Shown piece after piece: positions 31,407 to 40,118 of a stretch of DNA of 45,873 nucleotides. The number at the start of each line of letters is the position of its first letter. Position 1 is the stretch's first letter. The DNA lies in contig JANYBY010000154.1 of the NCBI GenBank assembly GCA_025360565.1, positions 1 to 45,873 of the forward strand, given 5' to 3'. Under the pieces are notes generated by a model. That model worked only from the letters and a program-made list of their open reading frames with translations, searched no databases and was not told the DNA's origin. The position numbers were made by a program, and so were the translations under genes. The stretch comes from Bacteroidota bacterium (GTDB taxonomy: Bacteria; Bacteroidota; Bacteroidia; B-17B0; Aurantibacillaceae).

Positions 31407-33382
31407 TGCAAAGAATTTTTTATCTGATATGTACTTTTTTAATTTGCTCATCATCATTGGCGCAAACAGATTCGGCAGCGTTGGAAAAAGTGGTGAACGC
31501 GGCGGTGGTTAAAGATCCCCAAATTAAATACTTTGTACATGCTTCCGACAGTCTTGAAAAAGTATCAAAATATCTTTATAAGGTTTTTCTTTTAAAGGTA
31601 AACCAAAAGGCAAAAGAAAACGGAGATATATATCTTGAGGGAATGTGCATAAATTACCAAGGCCTTTGGTACTTGAACCTGGGTCTTTATTCCGACGCTT
31701 ACAATTACCTTAACAAAGCACTTCAGCATTTCGAAAAAACAAACAATCAAAAAGGAGTTCTAAATGTGTACACAAATATGGGTAATCTGTATTATTACTT
31801 AAATCAGCCTAAAAAGGCGTTGGAATATTCGTTAAAAGCCCTTGAATTAAATAAGGAGAATTTTAAACGGCCCGAAAATTATTTCAGAGCGGTAAATGTG
31901 TATCTCAATCTGGGAAGCATGTACGGAGTGAGTGGAAACCTAGACCTTGCCCAAAATTGTTTTTTTAAGGCGCTTGAATATTATAAAATATCGCCCGAAA
32001 AAGATACTATTACCCGCGCGTATATACTCAATAATATTGCTGATACATACTTTTATAAAGGCGATGTTGAAAATGCCGAAAAGTATGGGTTAACTGCTTT
32101 AGGTATAAAATTAAAATATGGCACCCTTAACGATAAGGCCGATGGGTATAAAGCGTACGCAACATTTATTGAAAAGAAAAAGCCGAAAGAAGCGCTTGAC
32201 ATGTTTATTAAAGCTGAGAAATTATACGATAAAGATCCCGTTTGCGATAATATGAAGCAAAATTATTTGGAGCTGTCGGAAATAAACGAGAGATTGAAAA
32301 ACTATAGTGAGGCAATGCGATATTTAAAACTGGCCAATAAAACAGAAACGTATCTTGATAGTATTGGAAAAGCGTCTGAAATAGGTATTAAAGAAACCCG
32401 AAATGAATTAAGAAAAAAATCGGTGAATGATAGTTTACAAAATCAAATTCAAATTAAAGTGCGCGATGTAAAGTTAGTCCAAAAAAAACGCGAATCTTAT
32501 CTGGTTATTTTAGTTTTAGTTATTGTTAGCGCTTTTGCCTTTTTATTTTATCGCCGTTTTAAACTATCACAAAAACAAAAAGCCGAAATTGAATTTCAAA
32601 AAAAGATGGTAGATGAAAAGAACAAAGAAATTACCGAAAGTATAAATTACGCCAAAAATGTGCAAGATGCTCTGATGCCAAATGCCGCAGAACTTTCCAT
32701 CCTTTTTCCGGAATCATTTGTTACGTATTTACCAAAAGATATTGTAGCCGGCGATTTTTATTGGTGGCACAATTTTACAGTTAACGGCAAACAAAAAATA
32801 TTGATCGCGGTGGCAGATTGTACAGGCCATGGTGTGCCGGGGGCCATGGTAAGCGTGGTTTGTATTAATGCGTTAAACAGGGTTGTAAACGAATTTAACC
32901 TGCTGGCACCAAATGAGGTTTTAGATAAGGTGAATATTTTGGTGAACGAAACATTCAGTAAAAACAATAAACACATTAACGATGGGATGGATATTTCCTT
33001 ACTTCTCATTGATCACGATAAAATGACGGTTAATTGGTCGGGGGCAAATAACAGATTAATGTATTTTGAAAAGGGTAAATTGATGGAGATAAAACCCGAT
33101 AAGCAATCTATTGGAAAAAGTGATGTTAAGAAACCGTTTGTTGTGCATTCCATTCCTTTAATTAAAGGTACTTCATTTTATTTGTTAAGTGATGGGTTTC
33201 ATGATCAGTTTGGAGGAGAAAGATCAAAAAAAATGGGCTTCGCTAATTTCAGAACGCTATTGCTTGATAATTATGAAAAAACCATGCAAGTGCAGGGGAA
33301 AAATTATGAGGAAGCATTTAAGAAATGGAAAAAAGATCTTGAACAAACCGATGATGTAACGCTGATTGGAATTAAGGTTTGA
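31406..33382 (+). CDS. TPR / transmembrane / SpoIIE-type PP2C phosphatase (paralogue 1)
   Basis: 658 residues. Signal peptide MQRIFYLICTFLICSSSLAQ, a periplasmic array of about six TPRs (residues 80-330: YLNKALQHFEKTNNQKGVLN, LEYSLKALELNKENF, CFFKALEYYKISPEK), one transmembrane helix (about 363-385, YLVILVLVIVSAFAFLFYRR), a coiled coil (KQKAEIEFQKKMVDEKNKEI), and a C-terminal SpoIIE/RsbU-like phosphatase at about 430-658. Phosphatase motifs: LPKDIVAGDFYWW, ADCTGHGVPGAMVS, DGMDISLLLID, LLSDGFHDQFGG and DDVTLIGIKV. The protein would sense a ligand outside and dephosphorylate a partner inside. No anti-sigma antagonist is adjacent. It is coupled to the 75-residue gene and has a paralogue at 41521-43449. 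Confidence 0.9.
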   Translation: MQRIFYLICTFLICSSSLAQTDSAALEKVVNAAVVKDPQIKYFVHASDSLEKVSKYLYKVFLLKVNQKAKENGDIYLEGMCINYQGLWYLNLGLYSDAYNYLNKALQHFEKTNNQKGVLNVYTNMGNLYYYLNQPKKALEYSLKALELNKENFKRPENYFRAVNVYLNLGSMYGVSGNLDLAQNCFFKALEYYKISPEKDTITRAYILNNIADTYFYKGDVENAEKYGLTALGIKLKYGTLNDKADGYKAYATFIEKKKPKEALDMFIKAEKLYDKDPVCDNMKQNYLELSEINERLKNYSEAMRYLKLANKTETYLDSIGKASEIGIKETRNELRKKSVNDSLQNQIQIKVRDVKLVQKKRESYLVILVLVIVSAFAFLFYRRFKLSQKQKAEIEFQKKMVDEKNKEITESINYAKNVQDALMPNAAELSILFPESFVTYLPKDIVAGDFYWWHNFTVNGKQKILIAVADCTGHGVPGAMVSVVCINALNRVVNEFNLLAPNEVLDKVNILVNETFSKNNKHINDGMDISLLLIDHDKMTVNWSGANNRLMYFEKGKLMEIKPDKQSIGKSDVKKPFVVHSIPLIKGTSFYLLSDGFHDQFGGERSKKMGFANFRTLLLDNYEKTMQVQGKNYEEAFKKWKKDLEQTDDVTLIGIKV

Positions 33383-33385
33383 TTA

Positions 33386-33547
33386 ATACCATTAGCACAT
33401 ATAAAATAGTCCAATCTACTGTTTCTTTTTCATCAATACATCTTCAAAAACCATTTGCATAGCTTGGGCTATGCAAATGGTTTTTATCATCGTCTTGATA
33501 AAAAATAAATGCGCATATTCAGCCTATTTTATATGAGGTAATGGTAT
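33386..33547. repeat. Long imperfect palindrome, MITE-like
   Basis: Terminal inverted repeats of 24 nt: ATACCATTAGCACATATAAA plus ATAG (33386-33409) against the complement of CTATTTTATATGAGGTAATG plus GTAT (33524-33547), two mismatches. Inside lie a weaker paired region and a perfect 18-bp hairpin (33446-33485). The element fills the gap between the convergent phosphatase and permease genes. No ORF inside and no clear target duplication at the flanks. Confidence 0.65.
33446..33485. terminator. Bidirectional Rho-independent terminator
   Basis: Perfect 18-bp stem AAAAACCATTTGCATAGC / GCTATGCAAATGGTTTTT with the loop TTGG (33464-33467). The A-tract and T-tract allow termination from both sides, for the phosphatase gene on the left and the permease gene on the right. 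It is the centre of the longer palindrome 33386-33547. Confidence 0.85.
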
Positions 33548-33580
33548 AAAAGAATTTATCGCTGCCGCGGTGCGAAACTG

Positions 33581-34393
33581 TTATTTGAACCCCAGTTCTT
33601 TTACCAAAACAAAAACACCTACCACAAGGGTAAACCAGCCAAAAGCCGGCCTTAATTTTTTAGAAGAGATCTTATCGGATAATAAACTCCCAATTAATAT
33701 TCCTGCAACGCAAATGCCGGAGATCATTAATAGAAAGAACCAATCAATGGTTTGAGTGCCAATGTTTCCGGTAAAACCTACGAGGGAATTAATTGCAATG
33801 ATACACAAAGAAGTGCCTATCGCTTTCTTAAAATTTAACCGTAAAAAAAAGATCAATACAGGTACAATAATAAATCCGCCACCCGCACCAACAAAGCCCG
33901 TAATGGCCCCTACAGCCACTCCTAATAATATTATGAAAGGAATTCCTAAAGGTGTTCTAAAAAATTCGGCCAACTTAACCTGACTTATTCTGTTAACAGG
34001 CTTTCTTTTTTTAAGCATGCTGTAAGAAGAAATTAAAATTAGGATCCCGAACACAACCATTATCATCGCGTGTTTAGAAATGGCAAATCCTTCGAAACTA
34101 AGATTAACCGGAATGGCGGGCATAATAAATTTACGCATACAAAACACGGTGAGCATAGAGGCAATAGCAAATTGAAAAATAGCCTCGGCGCTTATTTCTC
34201 CCTTTTTTAAATAGGAGAATGCCCCGATTAAAGAGGTAATGCCTACAATGAATAAAGAATAGGTTGTTGCCTCATCGGCGCCGTAACACATTAAATAAAC
34301 TAAAACGGGCACCCCAAGAATACTGCCTCCGCCGCCAATCAATCCAAGAATTAATCCAATAAATAAAAAAGCTATAAAACCTGAAATGATCAA
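33581..34393 (-). CDS. TSUP family permease (sulfite exporter TauE/SafE-like)
   Basis: 270-residue polytopic membrane protein with seven or eight hydrophobic segments. The two TSUP half-repeats are visible, each with a glycine-rich turn: LGLIGGGGSILGVPVLVYL at the N-terminus and ITGFVGAGGGFIIVPVLIFF near the middle. Family members export sulfite, sulfonates or other organosulfur anions, but the substrate cannot be read. The start is TTG at 34393; it overlaps the aspS stop as TTGA, so translation is coupled to aspS. No sulfur-metabolism gene is close. Gap to the convergent phosphatase contains the palindrome above. Confidence 0.87.
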   Translation of the reverse strand: MIISGFIAFLFIGLILGLIGGGGSILGVPVLVYLMCYGADEATTYSLFIVGITSLIGAFSYLKKGEISAEAIFQFAIASMLTVFCMRKFIMPAIPVNLSFEGFAISKHAMIMVVFGILILISSYSMLKKRKPVNRISQVKLAEFFRTPLGIPFIILLGVAVGAITGFVGAGGGFIIVPVLIFFLRLNFKKAIGTSLCIIAINSLVGFTGNIGTQTIDWFFLLMISGICVAGILIGSLLSDKISSKKLRPAFGWFTLVVGVFVLVKELGFK

Positions 34394-36168
34394 TTGCTGT
34401 TGCGTATTTGAATGTGCAGTTCTTTTAATTGTTCTTCACTTATTTCGCTTGGACTATCGATCATTACATCGCGTCCTGAATTATTTTTTGGGAAAGCAAT
34501 AAAATCGCGGATACTTTCGGCACCGCCAAATAACGAACACAAACGATCGAAACCAAAAGCAATACCGCCGTGCGGAGGCGCGCCAAATTCAAACGCGTTC
34601 ATTAAAAAACCAAATTGTTTTTGCGCTTCTTCTTTTGTAAAACCTAACACCTCAAACATTTTGGCTTGCAGGTCGCGATTATGAATACGAATACTTCCGC
34701 CCCCAACTTCAACGCCGTTAATTACAATGTCGTAAGCGTTTGCCCTTACAGCACCGGGATCAGTATTGAGTAATTCAAAGTCTTCGGGTTTGGGTGAGGT
34801 AAAGGGATGATGTTTTGCATGCCATCTTCCGGCCAATGATGCCAATAGGTTGGGATCGCCTTCGTTCCATTCCAATAACGGAAAATCAATTACCCATAAG
34901 GCAGAAAATTTATTTTTATCGCGTAAACCCAAACGGTTTCCCATTTCCAAACGTAATTCGCTCATGGCTTTGCGTGTTTTTTCTTCGGTGCCTGCCAATA
35001 CTAAAATTAAATCACCCGGTTGAGAACCGCAGGCCTCAGACCATTTTTTCAGATCAGCTTCGTTATAAAATTTATCTACGCTTGATTTAATGGTGCCATC
35101 GGCATTGTGTCGCGCATAAATAAGGCCTGTAGCGCCTATTTGCGGACGTTTTACCCATTCGGTCAACTCATCTAATTGTTTACGTGTATATTCTGCTGCG
35201 CCTTTAGCACAAATGGCCACAACCAATTCTGCATCATCAAAAACTTTAAAGCCTTTTCCTTTAACGAGGTCTGCGGTGAGGCTGACTAGTTTCATCTCAA
35301 ATCTGGTATCGGGTTTATCGTTGCCGTAATATTTCATGGCTTCGGCGAAACTTATGCGCGGTATTTCGGGAATGTCAATTCCTTTTACACTTTTAAATAA
35401 ATGTTTTGTAAGCCCTTCAAAAGTTTGTAAAATATCTTCCTGTTCTACAAAACTCATTTCGCAATCTATCTGTGTAAACTCCGGTTGACGGTCGGCACGC
35501 AGATCTTCGTCCCGAAAACATTTTACAATTTGGTAATATCTGTCGAATCCGCTCACCATTAATAATTGTTTAAATGTTTGCGGCGATTGAGGTAAAGCGT
35601 AAAACTGATCTTTGTTCATACGGCTTGGTACTACAAAATCGCGAGCACCCTCGGGTGTAGATTTAATGAGCACCGGCGTTTCTACCTCCAAAAAATTTTG
35701 TTTGTCTAAATAGTTCCGTGTTTCAATGGCCATGCGGTGGCGCAGCTCAAGGTTTTTTCTTACAACAGTGCGACGCAGATCCAGGTAACGGTATTTCATT
35801 CTTAATTCATCTCCTCCGTCAGTTTCATCTTCAATAGTAAATGGCGGGGTAATGGATGTATTAAGTACTTCTACATGTTGTAATTTGATTTCAATTTCTC
35901 CGGTAGATAAATTTTTATTTTTACTTTCTCTTTCAATAACAATTCCCGAAACTTTTAAAACCGATTCACGGCCAAAAGCTTCTTCGCTAAAATTTTTTCC
36001 TTTCGCATTGTCATCCGAAAAAATTAATTGTGTAATGCCGTACCTATCACGCAGATCAATAAAAGTTGCGCCGCCAAGCTTACGGGTTTTTTGAATCCAA
36101 CCGCAAAGTGTAACGGTTTTGTTTACATCAGATATCCTTAATTCTCCACAGGTATGAGTTCTCAGCAT
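34390..36168 (-). CDS. aspS: Aspartate-tRNA ligase
   Basis: Class II synthetase charging tRNA-Asp; 592 residues, the bacterial (long) type with the GAD insertion domain. N-terminal OB fold MLRTHTCGELRISDVNKTVT and LCGWIQKTRKLGGATFIDLR; catalytic motifs ALPQSPQTFKQLLMVSGFDR, CFRDEDLRADRQPEFTQIDC (motif 2) and GIAFGFDRLCSLFGG (motif 3). Whether it is discriminating or also charges tRNA-Asn cannot be decided without knowing asnS and gatCAB elsewhere. The start ATG is at 36168; the stop TGA overlaps the TTG of the permease gene. Confidence 0.97.
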   Translation of the reverse strand: MLRTHTCGELRISDVNKTVTLCGWIQKTRKLGGATFIDLRDRYGITQLIFSDDNAKGKNFSEEAFGRESVLKVSGIVIERESKNKNLSTGEIEIKLQHVEVLNTSITPPFTIEDETDGGDELRMKYRYLDLRRTVVRKNLELRHRMAIETRNYLDKQNFLEVETPVLIKSTPEGARDFVVPSRMNKDQFYALPQSPQTFKQLLMVSGFDRYYQIVKCFRDEDLRADRQPEFTQIDCEMSFVEQEDILQTFEGLTKHLFKSVKGIDIPEIPRISFAEAMKYYGNDKPDTRFEMKLVSLTADLVKGKGFKVFDDAELVVAICAKGAAEYTRKQLDELTEWVKRPQIGATGLIYARHNADGTIKSSVDKFYNEADLKKWSEACGSQPGDLILVLAGTEEKTRKAMSELRLEMGNRLGLRDKNKFSALWVIDFPLLEWNEGDPNLLASLAGRWHAKHHPFTSPKPEDFELLNTDPGAVRANAYDIVINGVEVGGGSIRIHNRDLQAKMFEVLGFTKEEAQKQFGFLMNAFEFGAPPHGGIAFGFDRLCSLFGGAESIRDFIAFPKNNSGRDVMIDSPSEISEEQLKELHIQIRNSN

Positions 36169-36279
36169 AATTTTAAATAAGACTTTAAAATTATTGAAAA
36201 ATGTTGAATTTTAAGAAGGTTTGGGCGATTAATTATAAATAAAACCTTTCGGCTAAATTTAAACCTCAAATGTTCCTTT

Positions 36280-36297
36280 TTCTATGTGTTCTATGTG
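36280..36297. repeat. Tandem 9-mer (TTCTATGTG x2)
   Basis: TTCTATGTG occurs twice in tandem just outside the DUF5686-gene stop codon, in the 136-bp gap before aspS. It looks like a small intergenic repeat; no function can be suggested. Confidence 0.5.
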
Positions 36298-36304
36298 GTT
36301 TGTT

Positions 36305-38764
36305 TTACAGCCTTAGGTTCAAGCCAAAGGTAAAACCCGAGTTAATTTTGTTTTCAGGAGCAAATCCCAATACATAATCTAAACGTATCACTTTAAAGAT
36401 CCGTTCAATTCCAAAATTAATTTCATAATAGTATTTTAATTTATTACTTGATAAAAAATGAGCTCCCACAATTTCACCAATTTTTAATTTTCGGATCACC
36501 GGAATTTTATTAATGATGAATCCGTTAAAATGATGTTCACCGTGAGCCTCGGCGTACCATTGATCGGCGCTAAAAGTATAATAAGGCAATAACCTGAAAC
36601 TGCTTAAATAATCGTTGGTATTAAATATGGTTTGATTTCCTAAAAAATATTTAAAGTCCATGAACAATAATTTTTGTGTATTTAAAAAGCCACCGCCTCG
36701 TAATTTAAATCCAAAATTACCGAACAAGCCAAGCCTTACATTATCAGAAAGCACCACGCTTGCCAGATCGTAATTAGCGGTTGTGTTCAAATACGGAAAA
36801 GCCTTTTTATAAATTACACTTAAGCGCGGGTATTTGCTGCGTGTAATTATTTTTCGCTGAGGCAAGGTGTAGTATTTTTGTTTGAACCTAAATGAAAAAC
36901 TAACCTCGGCGGTTAACGCGTTATTGGTTGTAAACAGGGAATCGTGATTAATATCGGGCCTTGGATCATTGCTGGTAAAAAGAAGATCTTTATTATCTAT
37001 CAATAAAAGATCGCTTGCATTTTTTAAAGCGTCGCGTTCTACGTATTTTACTACTCCGCTAAAATAAACGCCATTGCTTAATTCGGTAAAATAATTCAAC
37101 TCAACGCCGGTTTCTTTAAACGCTTTCATGTAATTTCGGTTCAGCAATAAAGTGTACAGCGAATTTACCAAGGGCGAAATAGGGTCGAGCTGATTATATT
37201 GTTCTATGATCGATTTAAATTTAATTCCGAATCGTGAAAATTTCATAGGGTTATAATAATACATGGCATCCAATTCTCCACCCCAGAGTTTATTGGAAAA
37301 TCCGTAGCGTGACCTTCCGTTAATTGTAAAAAAACGAAAGTCTTCATAAGTTTTGGTGATCCCGAATTTGTAACTCAGGTTTAATCCTTCAACAGTGTTG
37401 TATTGCACGCCATAGGTAATTATTCCCGGCAATGAAACGCTGATCCTCCTTTTGGTATTATTAAACGTGTAACCCGTAAACAATTCGGTGAATTCAAGTT
37501 TGTTTGTTTTTTTATCTACCGAGTCTTTATATCTGTCGGTATCTCTTATTTTGGCAATGCTGTCTTTTTCTCTGTAATCGTTTTCTTCTTCTTTTGTTAA
37601 TGGTACGGCTCTGTTGGCTTGCCAATAGGTGCTGTCTTTTTTGTTAGAGCCTTCTTCTACTTTTAAAACTTCGTTCTTGAAAAAATTTTTTGCAAAAACA
37701 GGATGAAGATCGTAATCTTTTATATTGGCGTTAAAATAACCGTTACCCTTAAAGCCAAAAACTTTAAAACCAAATTCAAAATTAAGTGTTATGGGAAGCC
37801 AAATACTATCGCCCACAACAGGCGCGTGCAATTGTTTTATGGCAAGGGTGTCAACAAAGGCAATTTTTGTATCTTTTGTTAAGAGCATGTCAACACTTGT
37901 AATACGCCAAGTGCTATCCTGAATATAAATAATACCGCTAAAACATGGATCGCCCTTACGTTTAGGCACGACTTTAATTTTATTGATGGTTTTGCCATCG
38001 CCGGTAATTTTACCTAATAAAAAATAACGGTAAAATAAAAACGCGTTTTCGTTTAAGGGCGATACAATTGGGCGCGGACTTAAATTACCCAATTCAATTA
38101 GATTGTTGTAAAAATTTATTTTCATATCGCTGAGCTGATTAAAGCTAAAGGCTTTATTATCGCCGCTTACTTTGCTGCCGATCATTATTTCTTTTTCTTC
38201 CTCTTTTTTTCGGAAATGGTATTTACTTTCACTTTCCGATAAATATACAACACCTTTCAGATCGTTGGTATCAGAAGGATTACCACCGGTAAGTTTAATT
38301 AATTTTCCTAAATTTTTTGGTAAATGCGTAATTCTCTGCAAACCTTTTATATATGCCTTGCAAGTGTAAGCGTCAATTTGGTTGAGATAAAATTTTCGTT
38401 TTTTAATGGCTTTACGCATAATGGGATAGGCGGGATCTTCTCCGGCTTTTATTTCTATTTCTTTTAAAGAGATCCCATCGGCCGATAAATTCACGTTAAG
38501 CGTTTTATCGCCTGTTAACTCGATCTTTTCAGTTTTTTTGCTGTAGCCAACATACTGGTAAACTATTTCGTAAGTACCCGCGGGTAATTTTAAAGTGTAT
38601 AAACCGTTAATATTACTATTTGTGCCTTTGGTTGTGCCCTTAACTAAAATGGTGGCAAAGGGAAGGGGTTCATTCTGATCTGAAATTTTACCGGATAAAA
38701 TAAAGGTTTGGCAATCGGTAATTAAACATGAAAAAAGAAGTAGATAAAATATAATGTGTTTCAT
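36305..38764 (-). CDS. DUF5686-type outer membrane protein with carboxypeptidase-regulatory-like domain
   Basis: 819 residues. Signal peptide (MKHIIFYLLLFSCLITDCQ), then a carboxypeptidase-regulatory-like domain at about 20-110 (LSGKISDQNEPLPFATILVK, GTTKGTNSNINGLYTLKLPA, YVGYSKKTEKIEL), the transition KEIEIKAGEDPAYPIMRKAI, and a long beta-rich region typical of the DUF5686 family, ending in strong barrel strands (FGFKLRGGGFLNTQKLLFMD, INFGIERIFKVIRLDYVLGF, GFTFGLNLRL). The regulatory domain links it to TonB-dependent-receptor-like proteins, but there is no plug or TonB box, so it is not a typical SusC. Probably an outer membrane protein of unknown cargo. It starts 24 nt after the stop of a small barrel gene. 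Confidence 0.85.
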   Translation of the reverse strand: MKHIIFYLLLFSCLITDCQTFILSGKISDQNEPLPFATILVKGTTKGTNSNINGLYTLKLPAGTYEIVYQYVGYSKKTEKIELTGDKTLNVNLSADGISLKEIEIKAGEDPAYPIMRKAIKKRKFYLNQIDAYTCKAYIKGLQRITHLPKNLGKLIKLTGGNPSDTNDLKGVVYLSESESKYHFRKKEEEKEIMIGSKVSGDNKAFSFNQLSDMKINFYNNLIELGNLSPRPIVSPLNENAFLFYRYFLLGKITGDGKTINKIKVVPKRKGDPCFSGIIYIQDSTWRITSVDMLLTKDTKIAFVDTLAIKQLHAPVVGDSIWLPITLNFEFGFKVFGFKGNGYFNANIKDYDLHPVFAKNFFKNEVLKVEEGSNKKDSTYWQANRAVPLTKEEENDYREKDSIAKIRDTDRYKDSVDKKTNKLEFTELFTGYTFNNTKRRISVSLPGIITYGVQYNTVEGLNLSYKFGITKTYEDFRFFTINGRSRYGFSNKLWGGELDAMYYYNPMKFSRFGIKFKSIIEQYNQLDPISPLVNSLYTLLLNRNYMKAFKETGVELNYFTELSNGVYFSGVVKYVERDALKNASDLLLIDNKDLLFTSNDPRPDINHDSLFTTNNALTAEVSFSFRFKQKYYTLPQRKIITRSKYPRLSVIYKKAFPYLNTTANYDLASVVLSDNVRLGLFGNFGFKLRGGGFLNTQKLLFMDFKYFLGNQTIFNTNDYLSSFRLLPYYTFSADQWYAEAHGEHHFNGFIINKIPVIRKLKIGEIVGAHFLSSNKLKYYYEINFGIERIFKVIRLDYVLGFAPENKINSGFTFGLNLRL

Positions 38765-38788
38765 TTATAGTATAAATAATAACATTTA

Positions 38789-39421
38789 TTATTTTTTTGA
38801 ATAAAATAAATAGTTTACTCCAATTTTCAATAAAAGATTATCAGTAAAGATGGATGATAGTTCAACAGGATTTAAAGGGAATTTAGTGGAATATTTTTCT
38901 GTTTTTAAATCCGGATGTGTCACAAGAATAACATCCTGGTGAGCGTAAAACAAATAAGAATTGACGGATATTTTAAAATTCAAATTATTAGTTATTCGGG
39001 TATTTACCCCAATTCCCAGTAAATTATAAATGTCATGAGTTCTGTTTTCATAACTGTCTGTAATAATTTGTGAATTAGTAGCGTAGTAGCTATGATCGTA
39101 AGAGCGCGATGTATTATAATTGAGAATACAAAAGGAAAAAAACAGATCAATTCTATTTTTGGTTGAATTCGGATAGAAATCATAATTTAAACTTAGGCCA
39201 TGTTCGTTTGAGCCGCCTGCGCGAGGCGCTATAATTCCATCAATTGAAAAATTATTTTTTTTAAAGTTTAAGCACGCCCCAATATGATGAGCATAAAATA
39301 AACCGTTGCTTACATAATACTCAGCGCCGAGCTTAAACTTATTCCCTATTTTTAGACTATCGTGGCAAAACAACTTGTTAACTGTTAAAATTAAAACAAA
39401 AAAATAAATTAATTTTTTCAT
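38789..39421 (-). CDS. Small outer membrane barrel-like protein
   Basis: 210 residues. Signal peptide MKKLIYFFVLILTVNKLFCH, then alternating short beta strands with polar turns (FKLGAEYYVSNGLFYAHHIG, IDLFFSFCILNYNTSR, LNFKISVNSYLFYAH) ending in the strand NLLLKIGVNYLFYSKK. This fits an 8-stranded barrel. No family recognised. It lies between the DUF4159 gene (5 nt upstream in the transcript) and the DUF5686 gene, and is clearly part of one transcription unit. Confidence 0.65.
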   Translation of the reverse strand: MKKLIYFFVLILTVNKLFCHDSLKIGNKFKLGAEYYVSNGLFYAHHIGACLNFKKNNFSIDGIIAPRAGGSNEHGLSLNYDFYPNSTKNRIDLFFSFCILNYNTSRSYDHSYYATNSQIITDSYENRTHDIYNLLGIGVNTRITNNLNFKISVNSYLFYAHQDVILVTHPDLKTEKYSTKFPLNPVELSSIFTDNLLLKIGVNYLFYSKK

Positions 39422-39426
39422 GTCGT

Positions 39427-40110
39427 TTACTTTTTATCATTCCCCGTAAACGCATACGAAATAATATTCGCGCCCATTTTTAAAGCTTTTGTTCTGGTTT
39501 CTTCACTGTCGTGGTGCACTTCAGCGCTTTCCCATCCATCACCAAGATCGCATTCATAATCATAAAAACAAACCAAACGGCCCTTGTAAATTAAACCAAA
39601 TCCTTTTGGCGCACCATTATCATGCTCATGCACTTTTGGCAAACCGTTGGGAAAATCAAATTTTTGATGATAGATAGGATGGTTAAAAGGCAATTCAACC
39701 AGATCTAATTCGGGAAAAACCTTTTTTAATTGTGTGCGTATAAATTTATCCATGCCGTAATTATCGCTCACATGTAAAAATCCGCCACCCATTAAATAGT
39801 TCCTTAAATTATCAGCCTCCTGATTCGAAAAAATAACGTTGCCGTGCCCTGTCATATGAATAAAAGGGTAATTGAACAACTCAGAGCTTGCCGCATCAAC
39901 AATACCTTGCTCGGGATTGATATTTGTTTTTATATTGTCGTTACAAAATTTAATAAGATTTGGAACCGACGTTTCTAAATTGGCGTACCAATCGCCGCCG
40001 CCGTTATACTTTAAAACGGCAATTTGGTATGCGTAAGGGGCATTGATCTTAAATCCAAAAAAGAAAAAGCTAATTGAGATCAGAAAAAGGTATGCAAAAA
40101 ATTTCTTCAT
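39427..40110 (-). CDS. DUF4159 domain protein
   Basis: 227 residues with a signal peptide (MKKFFAYLFLISISFFFFGF). The mature domain is of the DUF4159 type: KYNGGGDWYANLETSVPNLI, DAASSELFNYPFIHMTGHGN, LRNYLMGGGFLHVSDNYGMD, PFNHPIYHQ, DYECDLGDGWE. It belongs to the class I glutamine amidotransferase-like group but lacks a clear catalytic nucleophile, so it is probably a non-enzymatic periplasmic protein. DUF4159 genes are often found with moxR/batA-type clusters, absent here. It lies 8 nt after folP, in the same transcript, and 5 nt before the small barrel gene. Confidence 0.88.
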   Translation of the reverse strand: MKKFFAYLFLISISFFFFGFKINAPYAYQIAVLKYNGGGDWYANLETSVPNLIKFCNDNIKTNINPEQGIVDAASSELFNYPFIHMTGHGNVIFSNQEADNLRNYLMGGGFLHVSDNYGMDKFIRTQLKKVFPELDLVELPFNHPIYHQKFDFPNGLPKVHEHDNGAPKGFGLIYKGRLVCFYDYECDLGDGWESAEVHHDSEETRTKALKMGANIISYAFTGNDKK

Positions 40111-40118
40111 ATAAAAGA

